This document shows positions 4,812-11,893 of a DNA stretch of 12,917 nt, piece after piece. The DNA lies in contig DITS01000015.1 of the NCBI GenBank assembly GCA_002422205.1, positions 1 through 12,917 on the forward strand. The letters are read 5' to 3'. The translations under genes and the position numbers were made by a program. Every line of letters starts with the position of its first letter. Positions within the stretch are counted from its first letter, which is position 1. Source of the stretch: Alphaproteobacteria bacterium UBA6178 (GTDB taxonomy: Bacteria; Pseudomonadota; Alphaproteobacteria; Rickettsiales; UBA3002). The notes beneath the pieces were generated by a model that did not search any database, was not told the DNA's origin, and saw only the letters and a list, made by a program, of their open reading frames with translations.

Positions 4812-7433
4812 TTATTTTGTGCCGGTTTTTTTGGCGGCGGGTTTTTTTGCCGGGGCCTTTTTTGCAGCAGGTTTTTTAGCGGCTGACTTTTTCGTAGCGG
4901 CTTTTTTAGCTGGTTTCTTGCCGCCTTTGGCTCCGGCTTTTTTGGCGATGAGTTCGACTGCTTGTTCCAGCGTTAGCGCATCCACCTCGATGCTGTTGGG
5001 GATGGTGGCGTTGATTTTTCCATGTTTGACATAGGGGCCATATTTGCCGCTGAAGGCGGCGATTTCTTCGCCGTCATCGGGGTGGGCACCGATCACGCGC
5101 AGAGCCTCTGCACCTTTTTTCTTGGCGTTCTCTGCTATTAGTATTACGGCGCGGTTCATGCCGATGGTAAGCACATCGTCCTCGGCTTTGAGCGAGGTGT
5201 AAACCTTGTCGTGCAGCAGGTAAGGGCCAAAGCGACCCAGCCCTGCGGTGATCATTTTGCCGGATTCGGGATGCTCGCCGACTTCACGCGGGAGGCGCAA
5301 CAGATCGAGCGCCTTTTCCAACGTCATGCTATCGGGCGTCATGCCTTTGGGCAGGCTGGCGCGCTTGGGTTTCTCAGCCGCACCTAATTGCACATAAATA
5401 CCATAGGGGCCTTTGCGCAGGGTGATGTCTTCGGATGAATCGGGGTCTTGCCCCAGAATTTTGGGGTAGTCGATGACATCGCCTTCTGCGCCGGAGCCAT
5501 CATCTCCGCCGCCGATAAGCTGGCGGGTGTAGGTGCAATCGGGGTAATTGGAGCAGCCGAGGAACGCACCGAATTTACCGGTTTTGAGCGACAGGCGACC
5601 CGAATGGCAGGTGGGGCAGACGCGCGCGGCTTCGGCATCGGCGGATTTGCCGAACATGAACGGCTCCAGAAGCGTGTCGAGTGCTTCGAGCACGTCGGTG
5701 GTGGAGAGTTGTTTGCTCTCCTCAATCTTGGCGATGAAATCGACCCAGAACTGGCGCAGTACGGTTTTCCAGTCTTTTTCGCCGTTGGAGACATCATCGA
5801 GCGTGTCTTCGAGCGAGGCGGTGAAATCATATTGTACATAGCGCTCGAAAAAGCTGACGAGGAACGCGCTGACCAGACGCCCCAGCGATTCGGGGATGAA
5901 GCGCTTGGCATCCATTTTGACGTAGCTGCGGTCTTGCAACACCGAGATGATGCTGGCGTAAGTCGAGGGGCGGCCAATGCCCAGCTCTTCGAGGCGTTTG
6001 ACCAGCGAGGCTTCGGTGTAGCGCGGAGGCGGTGCGGTGAAATGCTGCTCGGGCAGGATGTCGCGTGCGGTGATGGCTTCGCCCACTTCCATGTTGGGCA
6101 GGCGGTTTTGCTCTTCCTCGGATTCATCATCGTCGAGACCAACTTGATAGAGCGTCAGGAAACCATCGAATTTCAATACCGAACCGGTGGTGCGCAATGT
6201 GGCTTGCTTGTCGGATGATTCCATTTCCACCACGACCTGATCATAGACGGCGGCTTCCATCTGGCTGGCGACCATGCGTTTCCAAATCAGCTCGTAGAGT
6301 TTGAATTGATCAGCATCCAGATGCGAGCGTATTTGCTCGGGGCGGCGATCAATCGCGGTTGGACGAATTGCTTCGTGCGCTTCCTGCGCGTTTTTGGATT
6401 TGGTTTTATACATGCGCGGCGAATCGGGCAAATAATCTTTGCCATATTGCTTGCCGATATAGTCACGTGCGGCCATCAGCGCGTCCATGCCCACGCTTAT
6501 CGCATCGGTACGCATATAGGTAATCAGGCCCACCGTTTCGCCGTCAAGGGTGATACCTTCATAGAGTTTTTGTGCGATTTGCATGGTTTTTTTGGCACCA
6601 AATCCGAGCTTGCGCGATGCATCCATTTGCAAGGTAGAGGTGGAAAAGGGCGCGTATGGGTTGCGGCGCTGCTGCTTGGGCGTGACGCTAGTGACGCTAT
6701 ATTGCTTGGTGCGCAGCGCGGCGGTGATGCTGTTGGCCAGCTCGCCATTGGGTATCGAAAACTTTTCCAGCTTTTCGCCATTGTAATGCGACAGGCGGGC
6801 TTTGAAATTGCTACCGTCGGCTTTGGATACATCGGCGCTGATGTCCCAATATTCCTGCGCGGTGAATTGTTCGATTTCTTCTTCGCGCTCACAAATTAGG
6901 CGCAGCGCAACCGATTGCACACGGCCAGCCGAGCGCGAGCCAGGCAGCTTGCGCCACAATACCGGCGACAGATTAAAGCCCACCAGATAATCGAGCGCGC
7001 GGCGTGCTTGCTGGGCATTGACCAAGTCCATATCAATATCGCGCGGGTTGGCGATGGCTTCGGTGACGGCCTTTTTAGTGATTTCGTGGAACACGATGCG
7101 CTTGATTTGCGTGGTGTCTTTCAGCGCTTTGACTTCGCGCAACGCTTCGAGCACATGCCATGAAATGGCTTCCCCTTCACGATCCGGATCGGTTGCGAGG
7201 TAGAGGGTGTCGGCACCTTTGACCGCCTTGGCGATGGCGCTGATTTGTTTTTTCGAGTCTGCATCGATCTCATAGATCATGGCAAAGTCATCATCGGGGC
7301 GTACGGAACCGTCCTTGGATGGCAAATCGCGCACATGGCCGTAGGAGGCCAGTACGGTATAATCCGAGCCTAGATATTTATTGATGGTTTTTGATTTAGC
7401 CGGTGATTCGACGACGACGACATGGTGGCTCAT
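4812..7433 (-). CDS. topA: DNA topoisomerase I (type IA)
   Basis: TopA relaxes negative supercoils by single-strand passage through a covalent 5'-phosphotyrosine link. Of 873 residues, the Toprim domain is 1-115 with catalytic Glu9 (VVVESPAKSKTI) and the metal-binding TDPDREGEAI at 81-90. The active-site Tyr306 lies in GLITYMRTDA (302-311). LPGSRSAGRVQSVALRLI at 163-180 is also typical. A four-cysteine zinc finger uses Cys606, Cys609, Cys627 and Cys633. C-terminal repeat modules include FSGKYGPYVKHGKINATI (794-811). Residues 832-873 are a histone-H1-like Lys/Ala/Pro tail with AAKKPAAKK-type repeats, probably for DNA binding. The start ATG overlaps the stop of the preceding propeller gene by 4 bases (ATGA), with GGAG just upstream. 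The stop directly abuts that of the convergent gene, with no terminator between them. Confidence 0.98.
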   Translation of the reverse strand: MSHHVVVVESPAKSKTINKYLGSDYTVLASYGHVRDLPSKDGSVRPDDDFAMIYEIDADSKKQISAIAKAVKGADTLYLATDPDREGEAISWHVLEALREVKALKDTTQIKRIVFHEITKKAVTEAIANPRDIDMDLVNAQQARRALDYLVGFNLSPVLWRKLPGSRSAGRVQSVALRLICEREEEIEQFTAQEYWDISADVSKADGSNFKARLSHYNGEKLEKFSIPNGELANSITAALRTKQYSVTSVTPKQQRRNPYAPFSTSTLQMDASRKLGFGAKKTMQIAQKLYEGITLDGETVGLITYMRTDAISVGMDALMAARDYIGKQYGKDYLPDSPRMYKTKSKNAQEAHEAIRPTAIDRRPEQIRSHLDADQFKLYELIWKRMVASQMEAAVYDQVVVEMESSDKQATLRTTGSVLKFDGFLTLYQVGLDDDESEEEQNRLPNMEVGEAITARDILPEQHFTAPPPRYTEASLVKRLEELGIGRPSTYASIISVLQDRSYVKMDAKRFIPESLGRLVSAFLVSFFERYVQYDFTASLEDTLDDVSNGEKDWKTVLRQFWVDFIAKIEESKQLSTTDVLEALDTLLEPFMFGKSADAEAARVCPTCHSGRLSLKTGKFGAFLGCSNYPDCTYTRQLIGGGDDGSGAEGDVIDYPKILGQDPDSSEDITLRKGPYGIYVQLGAAEKPKRASLPKGMTPDSMTLEKALDLLRLPREVGEHPESGKMITAGLGRFGPYLLHDKVYTSLKAEDDVLTIGMNRAVILIAENAKKKGAEALRVIGAHPDDGEEIAAFSGKYGPYVKHGKINATIPNSIEVDALTLEQAVELIAKKAGAKGGKKPAKKAATKKSAAKKPAAKKAPAKKPAAKKTGTK

Positions 7434-8557
7434 TGGTTCTCCATCTGCGCGGATTGCGCCCGCGCATATTCATTTAACGACATTTCCTGAACGGTCAAGA
7501 TATTACGGAAAGCCTGTGCACGTAATATTTCGGGTTGTGATAGTAATTGGGACGCATCGGGCAGGCTTGGCAGGGGCATGATATCGTAGATATCAAAGCC
7601 CAGCGCGGTCATGTTGATCACCGATTCGGTCTGGCCGTTGGCGCGGTTGATACGGTAGAGGTTGGAATGAAAGCGCGGGTCGCCCAGCGTCGAGAAAGGA
7701 TCATCGACATAGCGGCGGGTGACGCCTTGCTTGCGCGAAACAATGCGACGGGCACTGCCACCGAGATAGAGTGTGTCATCATTAAATGCGATACCGCGAA
7801 TATAATCGGGCATGATTATATGCGGGGTGCGCTCTCGCAAATTGAGGGTGGTATCACTGTGCAAATCATCGGGTGAAAGCGTATAGACATCGCCGCCAAA
7901 AGAGCTGGCGATCATTGCTCCATCACCATAAGCCATCAGGCTGTGCGGTTGTTGCAGGCCGGTGGCAACGATGCGGTTATCGGTGCAGTTGATGATGGTG
8001 CCCATGGCTGCGGATTCATCATCGGGGGCGGACCTATCGGTGCTGGCCAGCTGCGGGTGGCGATGCGCGCAGACATAAAGTTTATTCTGCCACATCATCG
8101 GGCAATTCAGATGCAGATACCCATCACTCAGCGGGTGTGACCAGATCATTTCCGCATCCGAGCTATCGAGTGGCAGGCGGTAAACTTCGTTGCTGCGAGT
8201 GGCGGTGACGATGAGGGCATTATCGTATGTTATCAGCGAGTGAATATCATGGCTTTGCGGCAAGGCAATGCTACGTGCAAATTCTAATTTATGATTGAGC
8301 AATACCACGCGCGGATTGGGGGATTGAATACCCAGCGCATAGCCACCATCGGGAGTGCGGGCTATGCCTGTAATACCAATATCCTCGGCGGCCATGACCC
8401 CGTCGGCTTTTAAAAAATAAAACGCGTTGGTATTGCCATCCATCACGGCGAGGCTGTAGCGCGCCACATGCGGTGGCAGGTTGCAAAAGCTGATGAGCAA
8501 ATGGGGGGCCGCGCTATGCGCTTGCGGGCGATTGAATAATTTATTCAACAAGGACAC
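7430..8557 (-). CDS. beta-propeller-like protein (DUF4915/TIGR03032-like)
   Basis: Function unknown. The 375 residues show repeated beta-blade patterns such as NALIVTATRSNEVYRLPL (113-130), DGAMIASSFGGDVYTLSP (212-229) and IRGIAFNDDTLYLGGSAR (253-270). The series SHDIHSL (102-108), YLHLNC (147-152), QPHSL (203-207) and IRGIAF (253-258) follows the order of signature elements I recall for the DUF4915/TIGR03032 propeller group; this is a memory-based match, not a search. No signal peptide is obvious, so a cytoplasmic location is likely. I chose GTG at 8557, since GGAG lies 6 bases before it; the in-frame ATG at 8569 has no ribosome-binding site. It overlaps dprA by 17 bases and topA by 4, so it is co-translated with them. 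It could instead be a lactonase- or YncE-like propeller. Confidence 0.7.
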   Translation of the reverse strand: MSLLNKLFNRPQAHSAAPHLLISFCNLPPHVARYSLAVMDGNTNAFYFLKADGVMAAEDIGITGIARTPDGGYALGIQSPNPRVVLLNHKLEFARSIALPQSHDIHSLITYDNALIVTATRSNEVYRLPLDSSDAEMIWSHPLSDGYLHLNCPMMWQNKLYVCAHRHPQLASTDRSAPDDESAAMGTIINCTDNRIVATGLQQPHSLMAYGDGAMIASSFGGDVYTLSPDDLHSDTTLNLRERTPHIIMPDYIRGIAFNDDTLYLGGSARRIVSRKQGVTRRYVDDPFSTLGDPRFHSNLYRINRANGQTESVINMTALGFDIYDIMPLPSLPDASQLLSQPEILRAQAFRNILTVQEMSLNEYARAQSAQMENQ

Positions 8558-9710
8558 GGGATTCTCCATAAGCGTCGAGCAGCAAGCTGACGCGCCCGCC
8601 GCTATGACGTTGCAGCCTGCCAGCTAATTCCAGCTCCAGCAGAATGCGGTAGAGCAGCGAGGGGGTGGTGTCGCACTGGATCAGCAATTCGTCAAGCAAA
8701 ACCGGCTCAGCGCCCAGCTTTTCAAGCAGCAATGCGCGGATGGTTTCGAGTGCTTGTTCATTGGTGGTGGCGGGCGCTTCTTTAAAGCCGCCGCTGGCAT
8801 TTTCGCGTAAGGGGGGGATTTCGACTGGCTGCAAGTTTTGCAAAATATCATGGATGGATTCGGTGAGTGTAGCGCCGTTTCGGATCAGGTCGTTCGATCC
8901 TTTGCAGCGCGGATCGAGCGGTGAGCCGGGAGCGGCAAACACGTCACGGTGATAATCAAGCGCGTAGTGGGCAGTAATGAGCGAGCCGGATTTCTGGCTG
9001 GCTTCGACCACCACCACGCCGGATGACATGCCTGCAATAATGCGGTTGCGTGCCGGGAAATGGCGTGCCATCGGCGAGGTGCCGAAGGGCGCTTCGGCTA
9101 TGATGGCGCCGCTTTCAGCGATTTGTTTATACAGCTTGTCATTCTCGGGTGGGTAAATGTTGTTGATGCCGCCTGCGATCACGGCGACGGTGCCGGTGGC
9201 GAGCGAGCCCAGATGCGCGGCGGTGTCGATTCCGCGCGCGAGGCCAGATGCGACACAATAATTTTGTTGGCCCAGCTCGGTGGCGATTTTGCGGGCGAAG
9301 GCACAGCCATTGGCCGATGCGTTGCGCGCGCCAACCATGCCGATGGTGGCGCGGTTTTGCCACACGGTGGAATGGCCGAAGACAGTAATGACAGGCGGCG
9401 CATCATGGATGGCGGTGAGTGCTTGTGGATAATCTGGCTGGCCATAGAGCACTAGCCTGGCACCGTATTTTTCAATCGCCTCAAGTTCTTTTTCGGCATC
9501 GGCTAAGCTGCTGGCTTTGATGGGGCGTTTGCTGCCTCCGCGTTTAGCCAGTTCGGGAATCGCATTCAGCGCGTTGCGCGCGTTGCCGTAATAGGATACA
9601 AGCTGAAAAAAGGTAACCGGGCCTACATTTTCGCTGCGAATCAGGCGTAGCGCATCGAGCGGATTTTCATTTTTCAAAGTGGGGTGCTGGTAGTGGAAAT
9701 GCCCGTTCAC
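8541..9710 (-). CDS. dprA: DNA processing protein DprA (Smf)
   Basis: DprA binds incoming single-stranded DNA during natural transformation and loads RecA; many non-competent bacteria also keep it. Of 389 residues, an N-terminal SAM-like helical region (about 18-55) precedes the Rossmann-like domain, with IGMVGARNASANGC 123-136, ASGLARGIDTAAH 154-166, FPARNRIIAGMSSGVVVVEA 218-237, SGSLITAHYA 241-250 and KGSNDLIRNGA 270-280. A winged-helix domain follows (about 320-385), including PSLLYRILLELELAGRLQR. All hallmark motifs look intact. The GTG start overlaps the plsY stop in GTGA; the ribosome-binding site is weak, as expected for coupled translation. An exact DnaA-box sequence lies inside the gene at 9424-9432. 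Confidence 0.96.
   Translation of the reverse strand: MNGHFHYQHPTLKNENPLDALRLIRSENVGPVTFFQLVSYYGNARNALNAIPELAKRGGSKRPIKASSLADAEKELEAIEKYGARLVLYGQPDYPQALTAIHDAPPVITVFGHSTVWQNRATIGMVGARNASANGCAFARKIATELGQQNYCVASGLARGIDTAAHLGSLATGTVAVIAGGINNIYPPENDKLYKQIAESGAIIAEAPFGTSPMARHFPARNRIIAGMSSGVVVVEASQKSGSLITAHYALDYHRDVFAAPGSPLDPRCKGSNDLIRNGATLTESIHDILQNLQPVEIPPLRENASGGFKEAPATTNEQALETIRALLLEKLGAEPVLLDELLIQCDTTPSLLYRILLELELAGRLQRHSGGRVSLLLDAYGESRVLVE
9424..9432 (-). promoter_or_regulatory. exact DnaA-box sequence inside dprA
   Basis: The minus strand reads TTATCCACA, the consensus DnaA box. It lies within the dprA coding sequence, so it may be chance; a second exact copy is at 11231-11239, and a one-mismatch copy (TTATCCACC) at 10419-10427 beside the terminator. 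Confidence 0.3.
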
Positions 9711-10339
9711 GCTGTGTTATCTTTCTTTTTATGCCACAGCACAAAGCGGTGCTCTTCGCCACGGCGAAGCCGCGTGATGTTGTCGCGGTGCTTGTAAATA
9801 ATTAGGACGGCGATGGCGACCTCTTCGATAAACATGCCTGACATATAATATGTCACCAGCGGCAGGCACGCGACGGTGACGAGCGATGCAAGCGATACGG
9901 TGCGTGAGGCTATAAACACGCTCACCCATATAGCGGCTAATGGCAACATGATGGTCGTGACCGAGTAGGGCCAGACATAATGATAAAAGGTAAGGATCGC
10001 GCCTGCAGCGGTTGCTACGCCTTTGCCGCCTTTGAATTTTAGCCATACCGGATAGCAATGGCCAACAATGACGCAGAGCATAGCCAAATGCGCGGCGGTG
10101 GAATTGTCCCATAAATATTCGGGCAGCCAGACGGCAAAAACGCCTTTGCCGACATCGAGCATTAAGGTGGCAATGCCCAGTTTTTTGCCACCTGCACGAA
10201 ATGCGTTGGTGGTGCCGATATTGCCGGAGCCGACTTTGCGGATGTCGCCACGACCCGCCCATTTCACCAGCAATAATCCAAATGGAATGGAGCCGATGAG
10301 GTAGGCAAGGGCGCAATGCAAGATATTTGCGGTAAGCAT
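9707..10339 (-). CDS. plsY: glycerol-3-phosphate acyltransferase PlsY
   Basis: PlsY is an inner-membrane enzyme that transfers an acyl group from acyl-phosphate to glycerol-3-phosphate, the first step of phospholipid synthesis, downstream of PlsX. The three conserved loops are present (210-residue numbering): SIPFGLLLVK 17-26 with GSGNIGTTNAFRAG 37-50, then GHCYPVWLKFKGGKGVAT 93-110, and HRDNITRLRRGEEHRF 184-199 near the C-terminus. Hydrophobic segments between them fit the five-helix topology. I chose the second ATG (10339), because GAAGGG lies 6 bases before it but touches the first ATG at 10345. The gene heads the plsY-dprA-propeller-topA operon, and its stop overlaps the dprA start by 4 bases. 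It lies just beyond a terminator, so its promoter should be within 10346-10425; TTGACG at 10376-10381 is a weak -35 candidate. Confidence 0.96.
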   Translation of the reverse strand: MLTANILHCALAYLIGSIPFGLLLVKWAGRGDIRKVGSGNIGTTNAFRAGGKKLGIATLMLDVGKGVFAVWLPEYLWDNSTAAHLAMLCVIVGHCYPVWLKFKGGKGVATAAGAILTFYHYVWPYSVTTIMLPLAAIWVSVFIASRTVSLASLVTVACLPLVTYYMSGMFIEEVAIAVLIIYKHRDNITRLRRGEEHRFVLWHKKKDNTA

Positions 10340-10425
10340 GTCCATCCCTTCGCCCTAAAGGATGGATGGGGGGGCCGTCAAGTAGCAAGTATGATTGGTG
10401 TTGTGGGGTGTGAGCTGAGGTGGAT

Positions 10426-10456
10426 AAAAAAACAGCCATCCCGCAATGGGGATGGC
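10426..10456 (-). terminator. rho-independent terminator facing the minus strand
   Basis: GCCATCCC (10435-10442) pairs exactly with GGGATGGC (10449-10456) around a 6-base loop. Read on the minus strand, the 8-bp GC-rich stem is followed after two bases by seven T residues (complement of A at 10426-10432). On the plus strand no T-run follows, so it works in one direction only. It faces plsY, about 87 bases ahead of its start, and no annotated minus-strand gene precedes it. Confidence 0.75.
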
Positions 10457-10484
10457 CACAAGTGAGAGACACAGTAATAAGCCT

Positions 10485-10546
10485 ATAGCTAATGCAAATG
10501 AGAATGACTTGCAAGTAGAAAGTGATGGATGATGATTATTAGCTAT
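10485..10546. promoter_or_regulatory. nested inverted repeats with an iron-box-like core
   Basis: Outer arms ATAGCTAAT (10485-10493) and ATTAGCTAT (10538-10546) are exact 9-bp inverted repeats. Against the left arm lies TGCAA-N11-TTGCA (10493-10513), whose core ATGAGAATGA resembles a Fur box; aligned by eye to the 19-base E. coli Fur consensus it matches at about 12 positions. It may be a metal-regulator operator, or the arms may form the stem of a small RNA transcribed toward the terminator at 10426-10456. Neither reading is proven. Confidence 0.35.
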
Positions 10547-10585
10547 GACAGCATGGGGGTATCAGGGGATAATGACTATTTCCGC

Positions 10586-10614
10586 TTGCCGTGGCGCTGC
10601 CAATTTCATACACT
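10586..10614 (+). promoter_or_regulatory. candidate sigma-70 promoter for xseB-ispA operon
   Basis: TTGCCG (10586-10591, 4 of 6) and TACACT (10609-10614, 4 of 6) are separated by 17 bases. Transcription would start near 10621, leaving a leader of about 36 bases before the xseB GTG. The position suits an operon head. Based on sequence match only. Confidence 0.45.
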
Positions 10615-10656
10615 GCGCGCCTTGTTTAAACCTTGTGCATGCAAAGGAAATGATGC

Positions 10657-10923
10657 GTGGCTGGCAAAGAATCCGCGAATAAGCAATCTGCAAATGAGTT
10701 AACCTTCGAAGCCGCTTTGGCCGAGCTGGAGGCGATTGTGCGCGAGCTGGAAGCAGGGCAGGGTGATCTGGATAAGGCGATAACGGACTATGAGCGCGGC
10801 ACAAAATTGCGCGAGCATTGCATGAAAAAGCTGGAAGGAGCGCGGCTTAAAGTCGAAAAAATTATCCAGACGCAGCAAGGCGAGTTAGCCACTCAGCCAT
10901 TTGATGCGGCTGAGTCATCATAA
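10657..10923 (+). CDS. xseB: exodeoxyribonuclease VII small subunit
   Basis: XseB is the small subunit of exonuclease VII, which degrades single-stranded DNA from both ends; several copies coat the helical stalk of one XseA. The 88 residues give the typical two-helix protein with the signature LTFEAALAELEAIVRELEAG (15-34) followed by LDKAITDYERGTKLREHC (38-55) and KKLEGARLKVEKI (57-69). N- and C-terminal ends are short and polar. The start is GTG, supported by AAAGGA about 8 bases upstream; nearby ATG codons are out of frame. It heads the plus-strand operon and ispA follows after 15 bases, the common alphaproteobacterial order. Confidence 0.95.
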   Translation: MAGKESANKQSANELTFEAALAELEAIVRELEAGQGDLDKAITDYERGTKLREHCMKKLEGARLKVEKIIQTQQGELATQPFDAAESS

Positions 10924-10938
10924 ATTGGGAGTGCATTA

Positions 10939-11892
10939 GTGTTTGATTTACAAGGGGCGTTGGCTGATATCAGTGTGCAACTGGATGAGGCCATGCATGA
11001 ATTATTGCCGAATCCGGGCAATGTAAGCAATAAAGTGATATCGATTGCCAGCCGCGAAACCAGCGATGATGTGACGGAATGTCATAGTGGCGAGAATAAG
11101 GTTGTCGATGCGATGCGTTATTCGGCGCTATCGGGGGGCAAGCGTTTGCGACCATTTCTGACTGTGGAGTGCGCCGGTTTGTTTGGCGTGAGCCCGCAAG
11201 CGGCGATGACGACGGCTGCGGCGATTGAATTTATCCACACCTATTCGCTGATTCATGATGACTTGCCCGCGATGGATAATGATGATTTTCGCCGTGGGCA
11301 GCCAAGCTGTCATAAAAAATTCGGTGAAGCAGCGGCTATTTTAGCGGGCGACGGGTTACTGACTTTTGCTTTTGAAGTGCTGGCCCACCGCAAGGTGCAT
11401 GCCGATGCTAGTGTGCGCTGCGAGTTAATTCGCACGATTGCTAAAGCGGCAGGTGTGTTTGGCATGGTGGGTGGGCAGATGATGGATCTGGATGCCGAGC
11501 ATAAAGCCATGGAAGCGGAAGAAATTATCCGTCTGCAGCGTTTGAAAACCGGCGAAATGTTTGCGGTGAGCTGCGAGGCGGGGGCGATTTTGGGTAAAGC
11601 GCCGGAGCAAATGCGTAATTCCCTGCGCCGCTACGCGCATGATATGGGCTTGGCATTCCAGATTACCGATGATCTGCTTGATGTGGAAGGCACGCGTGAG
11701 AAAACGGGTAAAACCGTGGGCAAAGACCAGACCGCTGGTAAGGCCACGCTGGTTGCTGTGCTTGGCGTTGAACGCGCACGCGAACAATCCAAAACACTGG
11801 CCGAGCAAGCCAAGCAGCACTTGGCATGCTTTGATAAAAAAGCAAACACCCTGCGAGTATTGGCGGATTATGTGGTGAGCCGCCGGAGCTAA
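10939..11892 (+). CDS. ispA: (2E,6E)-farnesyl diphosphate synthase type prenyltransferase
   Basis: IspA condenses isopentenyl diphosphate with dimethylallyl and geranyl diphosphate to make farnesyl diphosphate, precursor of quinone side chains and undecaprenyl carriers. Of 317 residues: ALSGGKRLRPFL 63-74 (substrate binding), the first Asp-rich motif YSLIHDDLPAMDNDDFRRG 102-120 with the DDxxxxD spacing of bacterial FPP synthases, GGQMMDLDAE 178-187, LKTGEMF 202-208 and the second motif ITDDLLDVEG 242-251. All catalytic aspartates are present. About 20 residues (roughly 27-52) are extra before the conserved VVDAMRYSAL. The GTG start has GGGAG about 7 bases upstream. Product length (C15 or C20) cannot be settled from motifs alone. 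Confidence 0.94.
   Translation: MFDLQGALADISVQLDEAMHELLPNPGNVSNKVISIASRETSDDVTECHSGENKVVDAMRYSALSGGKRLRPFLTVECAGLFGVSPQAAMTTAAAIEFIHTYSLIHDDLPAMDNDDFRRGQPSCHKKFGEAAAILAGDGLLTFAFEVLAHRKVHADASVRCELIRTIAKAAGVFGMVGGQMMDLDAEHKAMEAEEIIRLQRLKTGEMFAVSCEAGAILGKAPEQMRNSLRRYAHDMGLAFQITDDLLDVEGTREKTGKTVGKDQTAGKATLVAVLGVERAREQSKTLAEQAKQHLACFDKKANTLRVLADYVVSRRS
11231..11239 (+). promoter_or_regulatory. exact DnaA-box sequence inside ispA
   Basis: The plus strand reads TTATCCACA, the consensus DnaA box, within codons for the conserved FIHTYSLIHDD region of ispA. Its coding role may explain it fully; it is noted because a second exact copy lies in dprA. Confidence 0.25.
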
Positions 11893-11893
11893 C

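Larger units (their letters stand above)
10340..10656. other. gene-free divergent region between plsY and xseB
   Basis: A 317-base gap with no convincing protein gene. It contains, in order on the plus strand: the plsY leader; a minus-facing rho-independent terminator (10426-10456); an iron-box-like palindrome within a 9-bp inverted repeat (10485-10546); and a candidate xseB promoter (10586-10614). A 46-codon plus-strand frame begins near 10545 and a 15-codon minus-strand frame ends near 10562; neither has a persuasive ribosome-binding site. The terminator needs a minus-strand transcript that starts inside this gap or in xseB, so a small RNA is the simplest reading. Confidence 0.6.

Noticed and set aside
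5448..6218. 256-residue open frame on the plus strand inside topA
   Set aside because: It lies antisense to an intact, highly conserved topA region and its translation shows no domain; long antisense frames arise from the codon bias of topA.
9729..10514. 261-residue minus-strand frame overlapping plsY
   Set aside because: It is a shifted frame of plsY that crosses the terminator; its residues are Arg/His/Cys-rich noise, while the plsY frame carries every family motif.
10545..10685. 46-codon plus-strand frame in the plsY-xseB gap
   Set aside because: No ribosome-binding site, it overlaps the xseB start out of frame, and it would span the predicted xseB promoter.
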